Origin: WJKG01 sp964627305
GTDB lineage: Bacteria; Zixibacteria; MSB-5A5; GN15; FEB-12
Assembly: GCA_964627305.1 (NCBI GenBank)
Contig: CAZVHP010000001.1
Location: forward strand, 434,001 to 498,000
Direction: 5' to 3'
DNA: 64,000 bases
Shown: piece by piece, positions 43,028 through 51,401 of the stretch
Layout: each line of letters opens with the position of its first letter
Numbering within the stretch: position 1 is the stretch's first letter
The notes under the pieces: model-generated
Database searches by the model: none
What the model was told of the DNA's origin: nothing
Seen by the model: the letters and a program-made list of their open reading frames with translations, nothing else
Translations under genes and position numbers: made by a program

Positions 43028-44941
43028 ATGGAACTCCAATCGAAAATACCCTCAGGTCCGCTCGCCGAAAAGTGGGACAAACACCGGTTCCAGATGAAGC
43101 TCGTCAACCCGGCCAACAAGCGCAAGTTCACCGCCATCATCGTCGGCACCGGACTTGCCGGCGGGTCCGCCGCCGCCGCTATGGCCGAACTCGGTTACAA
43201 CGTCCTGGCTTTCTGCTACCAGGACAGCGCTCGCCGCGCCCACAGCATCGCCGCCCAGGGAGGTATCAACGCCGCCAAGAACTATCAGAACGATGGCGAC
43301 TCCATCTGGCGGCTGTTCTATGACACGGTCAAAGGCGGCGATTTCCGCTCGCGCGAGGCCAATGTCTACCGACTGGCGCAGGTCAGTAACGAGATCATCG
43401 ACCAGTGTGTCGCCCAGGGAGTCCCCTTCGCGCGCGAATACGGAGGCACCCTCGCCAACCGCTCCTTTGGCGGGGCGCAGGTCTCACGCACCTTCTACGC
43501 CCGTGGCCAAACCGGCCAGCAACTGCTGCTCGGAGCCTACCAGGCCCTCAGCCGACAGGTCGCCGCCGGCAAGGTGAAACTGTTCACCCGCCACGAAATG
43601 CTCGACCTCGTCCTCGTCGACGGACACGCCAAGGGGATTGTCACCCGCGACATGGTCACCGGCAAAATCGAATCATTTGCCGCCGATGCCGTCATACTGG
43701 CCACAGGGGGATACGGCAACGTGTTCTTCCTGTCAACCAACGCCAAAGGCTGCAACGTCACCGCGACCTACCGTGCCTACCGACGGGGAGCGCTATTTGC
43801 CAACCCCTGCTACACCCAGATCCATCCCACCTGTATCCCGGTCTCCGGAGACTACCAGTCGAAACTGACCCTCATGTCCGAATCGCTGCGTAACGACGGC
43901 CGCATCTGGGTCCCCAGGAACAAAGGAGACAACCGTCACCCCAATGACATCCCGGAGCAGGACCGCGATTACTATCTCGAGCGCAAATACCCCAGCTTCG
44001 GCAATCTTGCACCGCGTGACATCTCCTCGCGCTCGGCCAAAGAGGTATGCGATGAAGGCCGCGGGGTCGGCGAAACCGGACGAGGCGTGTACCTCGACTT
44101 CTCCGATGCCATCAACCGTCTCGGCAAGAGCCTGATCGAGGATCGCTACGGCAACCTCTTCCAAATGTACGAGCGCATCACCGGCGAGGACCCGTACACC
44201 GTACCCATGCGCATCTACCCGGCCAGCCACTACACTATGGGCGGCCTCTGGGTCGACTACAACCTCATGAGCACCATCCCCGGACTGCACGTGATCGGCG
44301 AGGCCAATTTCTCGGATCATGGCGCCAACCGCCTCGGCGCCTCCGCCCTCATGCAGGGACTGGCCGACGGGTACTTCGTCCTGCCGTATACCATCGGTGA
44401 CTATTTCGCGCGTACCGGCCCGACCAAAGTAACCGTCGACCACCCGGAGTTCAAAAAGGTCGAAGAGGAAGTCCGTGCTCGCATCAGCAAACTAATCTCC
44501 ATCAACGGAAAACGCACCGTCGACACCTTCCACCGCGAACTTGGCAATATCATGTGGGAGTACTGCGGCATGTCCCGCAACGAGGCCGGACTGAAAAAGG
44601 CGCTGGAGCTCATCCCGAAACTCCGGGAGGAATTCTGGGAGGATGTCAAGGTGCTCGGCGGCAATGAAGAGATGAATCAGGCCCTCGAAAAAGCAGGCCG
44701 GGTCGCCGACTTCTTCGAGTTCGGCGAAATGATGTGCTGGGATGCCCTCGAACGCGATGAGAGCTGCGGTGCACACTTCCGCGAGGAACACCAGACCGAG
44801 GAAGGGGAGGCTGTCCGCAACGATGAGAAGTTCTGCCACGTAGCGGCATGGGAGTTCACTGGCGTCGACAGCAAACCCACGCGGCATGTCGAGGAGCTTC
44901 ACTTCGAGAACGTTGAACTGGCCACAAGGAGCTACAAGTAA
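43028..44941 (+). CDS. sdhA: succinate dehydrogenase/fumarate reductase flavoprotein
   Basis: This is the catalytic FAD subunit. The dinucleotide fold is IIVGTGLAGGSAAAAMAEL. The covalent-FAD histidine region is ARRAHSIAAQGGINAAKNYQ. Active-site elements include QIHPTCIPVSG and YPASHYTMGGLWVDYN, with GEANFSDHGANRLGAS. The 637 residues match B-type enzymes. It lies 21 bases after sdhC with AGGAGG, and its stop overlaps the sdhB start by one base. Confidence 0.96.
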   Translation: MELQSKIPSGPLAEKWDKHRFQMKLVNPANKRKFTAIIVGTGLAGGSAAAAMAELGYNVLAFCYQDSARRAHSIAAQGGINAAKNYQNDGDSIWRLFYDTVKGGDFRSREANVYRLAQVSNEIIDQCVAQGVPFAREYGGTLANRSFGGAQVSRTFYARGQTGQQLLLGAYQALSRQVAAGKVKLFTRHEMLDLVLVDGHAKGIVTRDMVTGKIESFAADAVILATGGYGNVFFLSTNAKGCNVTATYRAYRRGALFANPCYTQIHPTCIPVSGDYQSKLTLMSESLRNDGRIWVPRNKGDNRHPNDIPEQDRDYYLERKYPSFGNLAPRDISSRSAKEVCDEGRGVGETGRGVYLDFSDAINRLGKSLIEDRYGNLFQMYERITGEDPYTVPMRIYPASHYTMGGLWVDYNLMSTIPGLHVIGEANFSDHGANRLGASALMQGLADGYFVLPYTIGDYFARTGPTKVTVDHPEFKKVEEEVRARISKLISINGKRTVDTFHRELGNIMWEYCGMSRNEAGLKKALELIPKLREEFWEDVKVLGGNEEMNQALEKAGRVADFFEFGEMMCWDALERDESCGAHFREEHQTEEGEAVRNDEKFCHVAAWEFTGVDSKPTRHVEELHFENVELATRSYK

Positions 44942-45693
44942 TGAATCTCACACTTCACGTCTGGCGACAAAAAAACGCGCAGGACAAAGGGCGCATGGAG
45001 ACCTACCAGGCCCGCGATATCAGTGAGCATATGTCGTTCCTGGAGATGCTCGATGTGGTCAATGAGCAACTAATGGAACAGGAAATCGAACCGATCCACT
45101 TCGATCATGACTGCCGCGAAGGTATCTGCGGCATGTGCTCGATGGTCATCAACGGCATCGCCCACGGTCCCGAGCGCGGAACCACTGTCTGCCAGCTCCA
45201 CATGCGCCACTTCAAAGACGGCGATGAAATCTACATCGAACCCTGGCGGTCACGCGCCTTTCCGGTCCTGCGCGACCTTGTCGTCGACCGCGCGGCCTTC
45301 GACCGCGTCATTCAGGCAGGCGGCTATGTGTCGGTCAACACCGGAGGCACGCCCGATGCCAACGCTATTCCCATCGCCAAACTGGACGCCGACCGCGCTA
45401 TGGACGCCGCCGCCTGCATCGGCTGCGGCGCCTGCGTCGCTGCCTGCAAGAACGCCTCGGCAATGCTCTTTGTGGCGGCCAAGATCGGCCATCTGGCAAG
45501 CCTGCCTCAGGGACGCATCGAGGCCGAACACCGCGCAGGGAAGATGGTCGCCCAGATGGATGCCGAAGGGTTCGGCAACTGCACCAACTACTTCGAGTGC
45601 GAGGCCGTTTGCCCCAAGGACATATCCGTCGACTTCATCGCGCAAATGAACCGGGAGTTCATGAAATCCGCTTGGCGACGCTCCCGCCGCTAA
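44941..45693 (+). CDS. sdhB: succinate dehydrogenase iron-sulfur subunit
   Basis: This electron-transfer subunit (250 residues) has ligands for three clusters: a plant-type [2Fe-2S] site in DHDCREGICGMCSMVING with the later cysteine in TTVCQLH, and ferredoxin-type cysteines in CIGCGACVAACKNAS and NYFECEAVCPKDIS. Last gene of the sdhCAB operon; a terminator follows. Confidence 0.96.
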   Translation: MNLTLHVWRQKNAQDKGRMETYQARDISEHMSFLEMLDVVNEQLMEQEIEPIHFDHDCREGICGMCSMVINGIAHGPERGTTVCQLHMRHFKDGDEIYIEPWRSRAFPVLRDLVVDRAAFDRVIQAGGYVSVNTGGTPDANAIPIAKLDADRAMDAAACIGCGACVAACKNASAMLFVAAKIGHLASLPQGRIEAEHRAGKMVAQMDAEGFGNCTNYFECEAVCPKDISVDFIAQMNREFMKSAWRRSRR

Positions 45694-45745
45694 GGCCCGC
45701 TCGCAACGCCGGACCGACACCCGCCATCGCCAGACCAGACATCTC

Positions 45746-45775
45746 GGCCCGCTCCGATCAGGGGCGGGCTTTCTG
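45746..45775 (+). terminator. terminator after sdhB
   Basis: GCCCGC (45747-45752) and GCGGGC (45764-45769) form a 6-base stem followed by a short T run. Confidence 0.65.
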
Positions 45776-45809
45776 TCATCTCATACCATCCGGATGCAGG
45801 TGTAATTGA

Positions 45810-46589
45810 CTACGCAACCACCACGTACTGCTGACCATCCTCCGCAAGCTGCACATTCTCCAGCCCGATCTTGTCGATCCGAACCCTCAACTCATCCACC
45901 GCCCGCGGATCCCCCAGATGCGTCAGCACAAACGTCGTCTGCGGGTTGCTCCCTGCAAACGACAGAAACTCGGCCATGTCAATGTGCGTCGACTCGACCA
46001 CCACCAGATCATCCCCTGCCTGCAGCACCGGTCGCAGGTCACCAAAAGACGACAGATCGGCCGAATAGACAATCCGCGCCCCCTCGGCCTCAACCGCAAG
46101 GCTGCTGCACTGCATCCCGTTGGGCAGCCCCAGCCGCTCGATGTCAGCAGCATAGCCTTCAAGATGCCTGTTAGGGTAAGCCGTGATCCGCAACGGCTCC
46201 TCGGCGGTCATCCCGGCGGCATATCCCACAATCGTCAAATCGAATCCGAAGCGCTCGCCGATGATGTACACCGAGGGCAGATACGCCCTCAGCGGCCCAA
46301 CGAACTCCTCCGGTACCAAAACCACCAGCGGCCGCACCCTCCCCGCCAGGTGCTCAAGCTGAATGAAAAGCGGAATCTCGCAGCAGTGGTCCGGGTGTGT
46401 GTGGCTGATGACTATCCGGTCCACCGCCAGCGGATCGAAGCCGGCACGCAAGAAGGCACTCGTCACTCCACCGCCGCAGTCAAGAAGCGTCAATGCATCC
46501 CCGCACGATACCACGTAGCCGGAGCTGGCCCGGTCTGCCTGAGGGAAGCCCGATGATGAACCAAGTATCGTGAAAGTGACACCACTCAT
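45810..46589 (-). CDS. MBL-fold metallohydrolase (RNase Z-like)
   Basis: The 259-residue protein has an intact metallo-beta-lactamase fold: FTILGSSSGFP at the N-terminus, SHTHPDHCCEIP (HxHxDH), AYPNRHLEGY, YSADLSSFG (metal-bridging Asp) and THLGDPRAVDEL. The GSSSGFP start and lack of a long insertion resemble RNase Z/ElaC-like and phosphodiesterase-like members, so tRNA 3' processing or another phosphodiester reaction is possible. The start overlaps the threonine aldolase stop (ATGA), which implies co-expression. Confidence 0.82.
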   Translation of the reverse strand: MSGVTFTILGSSSGFPQADRASSGYVVSCGDALTLLDCGGGVTSAFLRAGFDPLAVDRIVISHTHPDHCCEIPLFIQLEHLAGRVRPLVVLVPEEFVGPLRAYLPSVYIIGERFGFDLTIVGYAAGMTAEEPLRITAYPNRHLEGYAADIERLGLPNGMQCSSLAVEAEGARIVYSADLSSFGDLRPVLQAGDDLVVVESTHIDMAEFLSFAGSNPQTTFVLTHLGDPRAVDELRVRIDKIGLENVQLAEDGQQYVVVA

Positions 46590-47611
46590 GTCAGCCTCTG
46601 TATCTGCCCCAGCGCGAATTCTATGTCCGCACGCGTCACATCAAGATGCGTCACGAACCTGATCTGCTGCGGTCCGAACGGTATCCCCAGAACACCCACC
46701 GACTGCAGACGTTCCAACAATGACACCGCCGACTCATCGGTGGCTATATCCGCCAGCACGATATTGGTCTGCACCCGCTCCATATCGACCGTAAACAGCG
46801 CCATATCGGCAAGCCGCTCGGCAAGATACCGAGCGTTCTCGTGATCCTCATCAAGCCGCTCGATATTGTGTCGCACCGCATACAGCCCGGCCGCCGCCAG
46901 AATGCCCGCCTGACGCATCCCCCCGCCAAACAGCTTGCGCTCGCGCATGCACTGGTTGATGAAAGCGCGCGAACCCAGCGCCAGTGAACCAACCGGCGCC
47001 CCCAAACCCTTCGACAAACACACCGATACCGAATCGAACGGCCGCACCAGCTCCGGCAGCGGTATCCCGGTAGCCACGTGGGCATTCCATATCCGCGCCC
47101 CGTCCAGATGGAAGATCAGGTCAAACTCATCGCACACCTCGCGAACCCTGAGAATCTCATCCTGCGGCAGGATTGTCCCCCCATGATGGTTGTGCGTGTT
47201 CTCCAGCGCCACCAGCTTCGTAATCGGCGTGTGCAGGTTCACCGGACGGACAGACCGACGCACCATATCGGCGGTGACCATGCCATGATGCGTCGTCAGC
47301 AAATTGACCAGCAGGCCGCTGTGGACCGCCGGCCCGGCCTGCTCGTAATTCACAATGTGGCACTGACGATCGCACAGAAGCTCCCAACCCGGCCGCGAGT
47401 GCGCCCGCAGACAGATCTGGTTACTCATCGTGCCGCTGGGCACATACAGGGCCGCCTCAACCTCGAACAGGTCCGCCACATACTCCTGCAGGGCATTGAC
47501 CGAGGGATCGTCGCCGAAGACGTCATCGCCGACCTCGGCGCGGGCCATCACCTGCCGCATCTCCTCTGAGGGGCGGGTGACCGTATCACTGCGTAAATCG
47601 ATTGTTCTCAT
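46586..47611 (-). CDS. ltaE: low-specificity L-threonine aldolase
   Basis: This PLP enzyme (341 residues) cleaves threonine or allo-threonine to glycine and acetaldehyde. Motifs: MRTIDLRSDTVTRPSEEMR at the N-terminus, EVGDDVFGDDPSVNALQEY, FHLDGARIWNA (PLP aspartate) and SVCLSKGLGAPVGS with the Schiff-base lysine. The ATG at 47611 matches the conserved N-terminus. A C-tract (C5-A-C8, 47626-47640) lies just upstream, between this gene and vsr. Confidence 0.93.
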   Translation of the reverse strand: MRTIDLRSDTVTRPSEEMRQVMARAEVGDDVFGDDPSVNALQEYVADLFEVEAALYVPSGTMSNQICLRAHSRPGWELLCDRQCHIVNYEQAGPAVHSGLLVNLLTTHHGMVTADMVRRSVRPVNLHTPITKLVALENTHNHHGGTILPQDEILRVREVCDEFDLIFHLDGARIWNAHVATGIPLPELVRPFDSVSVCLSKGLGAPVGSLALGSRAFINQCMRERKLFGGGMRQAGILAAAGLYAVRHNIERLDEDHENARYLAERLADMALFTVDMERVQTNIVLADIATDESAVSLLERLQSVGVLGIPFGPQQIRFVTHLDVTRADIEFALGQIQRLT

Positions 47612-47661
47612 AGGCAGAGAATATACCCCCCACCCCCCCCGCAAGCAAGCGCCGCAACAGG

Positions 47662-48072
47662 TCAATCATCCAGGAAGCAACGAATCTTCTTTTCAAGTGC
47701 ATTCATGTCTTTGAGCTGACACTCCCATATCACAAGCGCATCCCATCCAAGGCGCCTTATCTCACGCAGATTGGCCTTGTCACGTCTTCTGTTCGACTCC
47801 CGCTTGATACGCCAGAACTCGGCATTGGTCCTGGGCACCACTCTGCCGAAGCGACATCTGTGCATATGCCAGTAACAGCCATGAACGAACATAACCTTTC
47901 TCTGTCTGATGAACGCGAGATCGGGATTTCCGGGCAGGTCCTTTCTGTGCAGTCGAAAGCGATAGCCCATTCGATGGACGAGCCTCCTTACCGCCATTTC
48001 CGGCTTGGTATTCTTCGAGCGTATGGCGGCCATGTTATGGCTGCGTTGCTCGGGTGTGTGGACATCAACCAC
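47662..48072 (-). CDS. vsr: very short patch repair endonuclease Vsr
   Basis: Vsr nicks 5' of T in T:G mismatches that arise from deaminated 5-methylcytosine. The 136 residues retain the family core: RSHNMAAIRSKNTKPEMAVR, the metal aspartate in LPGNPDLAF, FVHGCYWHMHRC (zinc and catalytic histidines) and VIWECQL. The start is GTG with AGGA eight bases upstream, inside the end of the restriction gene four bases away. It completes a methylase-nuclease-Vsr operon. Confidence 0.93.
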   Translation of the reverse strand: MVDVHTPEQRSHNMAAIRSKNTKPEMAVRRLVHRMGYRFRLHRKDLPGNPDLAFIRQRKVMFVHGCYWHMHRCRFGRVVPRTNAEFWRIKRESNRRRDKANLREIRRLGWDALVIWECQLKDMNALEKKIRCFLDD

Positions 48073-48076
48073 AGTG

Positions 48077-48844
48077 CTATTCCTGCGGAATGACTCCGTC
48101 CGCTCTCCACCTTACCATAGCAGGATCGAGATGCTTGAGGAAAAAGCTCTCGAAAGAAATCACATTAACCTTGTCGGCATAGCACTTCTCGCGAATAGCC
48201 TCGGGCACAACGAGGTAAATGCGACTCTTGAGCATTTCCGGCAGGTCTCTCGCAGCCACCTTCTCGTCTATGGTAGCGAGGAAGAACTGGTGTCCCTGTG
48301 TCCCCTCGGTTGTAATCTGACGCCATCGTTCTCGCAGCGTTCGCTTAACCGTGAATATGATGCAGTCCATCGCATTGTTCCTGTAGTGCTCAATGCTTGG
48401 TAACAGAAAGTCCGGCTGCCCGTTGATGATGGCCTGCGGGGTGTACGGATAACCCAGGGTCTTGAACAGAACCTTGATGACGTGTTCAAACGCTTTTCCT
48501 GCACGAGGTCGACGTCCCTGCGACAATCCCAAAAAGAAGCGATCAAGCGCCCAGAAGTTGGACTCGAGCATATCAAAGAACTGCTCTGCGGTGGCACCGG
48601 GTGACAACTCTCTCCCGAGCACTTGCCTGAAAGCGTGAGTGGCCGCCGGTCGTTCTGCTTCCAAATACAACCGATAGGCCTCATCTTGAATCCGCTTTAC
48701 AAGCTCACTGAAGTTCTTCTTAATCCACTCGTTGTCAGATTCGTGGGTATCCAGAACACTCTTCATCGCCTCCACGCAGATGTCGTACCCGGTTGGGAGC
48801 GCAAACTCGCTCTTGAGAGCCGCAAGAACCGATTCTTCATTCAT
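48077..48844 (-). CDS. type II restriction endonuclease, EcoRII-C/PspGI-like
   Basis: The 255-residue protein matches the catalytic domain of EcoRII: GRRPRAGKAFEHVIKVLF, then NGQPDFLLPS (metal-binding PD) and FTVKRTLRERWRQITTEG (the K-T-x-R/D-R-W-R-Q signature), with LVVPEAIRE later. EcoRII is about 400 residues with an N-terminal effector domain; this lacks it, like PspGI. The partner methylase has a Dcm-type target domain, so cleavage at CCWGG (or CCNGG) is inferred. It lies 18 bases after the methylase gene. Confidence 0.82.
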   Translation of the reverse strand: MNEESVLAALKSEFALPTGYDICVEAMKSVLDTHESDNEWIKKNFSELVKRIQDEAYRLYLEAERPAATHAFRQVLGRELSPGATAEQFFDMLESNFWALDRFFLGLSQGRRPRAGKAFEHVIKVLFKTLGYPYTPQAIINGQPDFLLPSIEHYRNNAMDCIIFTVKRTLRERWRQITTEGTQGHQFFLATIDEKVAARDLPEMLKSRIYLVVPEAIREKCYADKVNVISFESFFLKHLDPAMVRWRADGVIPQE

Positions 48845-48862
48845 GTAGTATCTTTGACGGGA

Positions 48863-50044
48863 CTACGGCCGCTTCAGCAGACAACCATTACCTTGACGTT
48901 GCAGTTGCCATGCCATCACCTTAACGACCTGCCGCCCGACAGCCTCCACGACTTTGGGAACCACAGCATTGCCAAACTGCCTGTAAGCTTGCGTATCTGA
49001 CACCACAATGTCAAGTGAATCATCGAACCCCATAAGCCGTGCGGCCTCTCGCGGTGTGAGCCGCCTTGGATTCCCGCCATTACGCGGAATCAGGACTTCT
49101 GATCCGTCCTTGTAGTATCGAGCACTCAGTGTGCGACTGATACCATCCAGATTTGTCAGGCCGTATCCGAAACCATTCCCCTTCGCCTTATGTGCTTCTG
49201 CATACTTCTGCAAGTAGTCCCAGAGATGATCACTGAGAACGAACTTGCTGTCTGGCTTACTCTCAAGTATTGTCCTAAGCCGCTGCGCTGCCTTTGGCGG
49301 TTCGGGAAACTCGAACGGCGGGTTCGCCCCGAAAAGACGTTTGTCAAAACAGATAATGAAAACCCGCTCTCGATGCTGCGGAACCCAGGCGGCGGCATCA
49401 ATGATCTTGTGGAATACAACATACTCCAGTTCCTCGAGCGCCGATCTGATCACCAGCCATGTCCGTCCCTTGTCATGCGACAGCAAGTTCTTCACGTTTT
49501 CGAGCATCATAACCGGCGGGCGCTTGACCTCTGCGATACGAGCTATGTGAAAAAATAGGGTTCCCTGCGTCTGATCCTTGAACCCGTGCTCTCTTCCGAG
49601 ACTCTTCTTCTTGGACACCCCGGCAATCGAAAAGGGCTGGCAAGGAAAACCCGCAGCAAGGAGGTCATGATCCGGAACGGAATTGGCGTCTATCTCGCGT
49701 ATGTCGCCGGCGGGCACTTCGCCAAACCACCGGTGGTAAGTCTTCTGAGCGTGTTTGTCCCACTCACAAGAGAACATGCAATGCCCACCCACCCGCTGCA
49801 ACCCAAGACGAAAACCGCCTATGCCGGCGAACAAATCAATGAAGGTAAACGGCAAAGATATCGTCGTCATCAACGTATTGCGCGCATTCGACTTGAAAAG
49901 GTCCTGCTGTGCTCTGTCCCCTTTTGCCTCTCGCAGAAGGTCAAGCAGGAACTCCTTCTGGCCGAGCATCTTCCGGTGCCTCTCCTGCTCTATCCATTCT
50001 TTGACCTCATCCGGAACGTCACGTATGAGAAGCTGCTTTGCCAC
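48863..50044 (-). CDS. dcm: Dcm-type cytosine-5 DNA methyltransferase with N-terminal RHH domain
   Basis: The 393-residue protein has all main C5-methylase motifs: I FIDLFAGIGGFRLGL, IV AAGFPCQPFSIAG (catalytic Cys), VI MMLENVKNL, VIII VPQHRERVFIICF, IX LTPREAARLMGF and X YRQFGNAVVPKV. The target domain (GNGFGYG ... RTLSARYYKDGSEVLI) resembles Dcm and EcoRII/SsoII methylases (CCWGG/CCNGG). The first 40 residues (KQLLIRDVPDEVKEWIEQER) look like a ribbon-helix-helix DNA-binding unit. GTG at 50044 has AAGGAGG five bases upstream; GTG at 50050 would overlap that site. First gene of the R-M-Vsr operon. Confidence 0.93.
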   Translation of the reverse strand: MAKQLLIRDVPDEVKEWIEQERHRKMLGQKEFLLDLLREAKGDRAQQDLFKSNARNTLMTTISLPFTFIDLFAGIGGFRLGLQRVGGHCMFSCEWDKHAQKTYHRWFGEVPAGDIREIDANSVPDHDLLAAGFPCQPFSIAGVSKKKSLGREHGFKDQTQGTLFFHIARIAEVKRPPVMMLENVKNLLSHDKGRTWLVIRSALEELEYVVFHKIIDAAAWVPQHRERVFIICFDKRLFGANPPFEFPEPPKAAQRLRTILESKPDSKFVLSDHLWDYLQKYAEAHKAKGNGFGYGLTNLDGISRTLSARYYKDGSEVLIPRNGGNPRRLTPREAARLMGFDDSLDIVVSDTQAYRQFGNAVVPKVVEAVGRQVVKVMAWQLQRQGNGCLLKRP

Positions 50045-50056
50045 CGACACCTCCTT

Positions 50057-50107
50057 CGCGGGGAATGCTTGATATCAATGATATCACAGATACCCCGCGA
50101 TTGTCAA
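50057..50107 (-). promoter_or_regulatory. promoter with tandem palindromic operator of the methylase gene
   Basis: On the minus strand TTGACA (50107-50102), an 18-base spacer and TATCAT (50083-50078) form a promoter. Two perfect TGATATCA palindromes (50070-50077 and 50079-50086), one base apart, cover the -10 and the expected start of transcription. Outer arms CGCGGGG (50057-50063) and CCCCGCG (50093-50099) enclose them. This is a probable autoregulatory operator for the RHH-methylase. Confidence 0.6.
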
Positions 50108-50131
50108 CCGGAAAGCTGGCTGTCTGAGCGA

Positions 50132-50389
50132 TCACCTTATGATTCTGGTCGCCAGATTCAGCACTCGATCAATGTCAGAAAGCATCTCCTTTGGAAGCAG
50201 ATCCCCACATTCCTCGCGTATTCTCCGAAGGCACTCGTAGAGTTCAGGCGCCCTCTGCAGCATGACCGCGTTCTCTGTGCTGACGTTCCAGTCCTGGTGA
50301 TCGATGACCGGCTCGCCGTTGGCATCGCTCAGTATCCCATAGTCCGTCCACTCCCAGGGCGCGGGGGAGTATCCTTCGTTTTCAGTCAT
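50132..50389 (-). CDS. small phage-type protein, unknown function
   Basis: The 85-residue protein begins MTENEGYSPAPWEWTDYGIL and continues with a DANGEPVIDH turn and NAVMLQRAPELYECLRRIRE. The APW ... D-A-N-G ... N-A ... APELxxxL layout is common in small phage-encoded proteins of unknown function. GGGAGG lies seven bases before the ATG. It lies next to the restriction-modification operon and may have come with it; if so the island's edge is near 50.4 kb. Confidence 0.55.
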   Translation of the reverse strand: MTENEGYSPAPWEWTDYGILSDANGEPVIDHQDWNVSTENAVMLQRAPELYECLRRIREECGDLLPKEMLSDIDRVLNLATRIIR

Positions 50390-50477
50390 CCGGAACCTCC
50401 CTTGGTTTGACTGCCAGAAGTTACACAGCGTTTCATGTCCGCACAATCACATTCGGAACATGATCAATTACCCCCCC

Positions 50478-51311
50478 TCAGAATCGCTTCAGGTCCCTCC
50501 TGCCGAAAGTCCACTCCGGGGTGACCAGCGTATCACCAAAACCAACTGAATACCACGGACTCAGGCGCGAATCTGAGGGATTCCGCAGCACATGCATATC
50601 CTGCGCAGGCATGTAGCTCTGGGCGACCAGAAAGACCACATCGCCCGATTCCCTGTTGACCGCCACGTCGAGTACCATAACCGCATGGCCGGGGAACCCG
50701 CCCTGTATGAAAACATCCCCGATACGGATCTGCCTGATGTCATCCACACGAAGCAGTTCCTTGCTCAGCGAGTACGAACCGGCATACGTGAAGATTACAT
50801 TCAGGTACTGCCGAAATGATCCGTAACTTGAATCCGGCTGAGCTTTCTTCTCCCATCTGACATCGGAACCATTTACGACCGGCCTGAAACCGGACATCCA
50901 CTGCCGGTAAGACGCCGTATCTCCAGACGTGAAGCAAAAGCGGATCGAATCGTACTCCGCGCGTGAGTACAAATACTCCGCCCTCAATCGCATCACCGCA
51001 TCAGCACACTGCTGGAGATCCCGATTGCCGACATCGATATCCAATACAGCCCAGTGCGCCGACTGGTTAGCCTTCAGCGCGCCATTGTAGAGCCGAACCG
51101 AATGCTCCCCGGTCCTGACGGGAAGACTCCTCAGCCAATGCGCGAACGATCCTGTGTCTGCCTCAGGGCGCTGGTAACCCTCGGGAACAGAGATCGCCTC
51201 ATGCAGCCTGATGGAGTTACTCCGGTCATACTCCCAATGGCAGGCCTGCGCCACACAGACCGCCGGACACAGAACGAGAAAGCAGTGGAAGCACATAAGA
51301 AGGTGCTTCAT
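50478..51311 (-). CDS. DUF4846 family secreted protein
   Basis: The 277-residue protein has a signal peptide (MCFHCFLVLCPAVCVAQA) and the features of DUF4846: FAHWLRSLPVR, the CADAVMRLRAEYLYS helix, FTYAGSYSLSKEL, and IGDVFIQGGFPGHAVMVLDV followed by LVAQSYMPAQDMHVLRNPSD and SPWYSVGF. The GHAVMVLD turn resembles NlpC/P60-like folds, so a cell-wall role is possible but unproven. It lies 90 bases after sucD on the same strand. Confidence 0.8.
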   Translation of the reverse strand: MKHLLMCFHCFLVLCPAVCVAQACHWEYDRSNSIRLHEAISVPEGYQRPEADTGSFAHWLRSLPVRTGEHSVRLYNGALKANQSAHWAVLDIDVGNRDLQQCADAVMRLRAEYLYSRAEYDSIRFCFTSGDTASYRQWMSGFRPVVNGSDVRWEKKAQPDSSYGSFRQYLNVIFTYAGSYSLSKELLRVDDIRQIRIGDVFIQGGFPGHAVMVLDVAVNRESGDVVFLVAQSYMPAQDMHVLRNPSDSRLSPWYSVGFGDTLVTPEWTFGRRDLKRF

Positions 51312-51401
51312 TCGCTCGCCTCACCGGGCAGATTCAGTTCCCAACACGCTGGCCTGATCTTCACTCCACCGGGCCTCCTGCCAATCCGCCACATCATCTC
51401 C

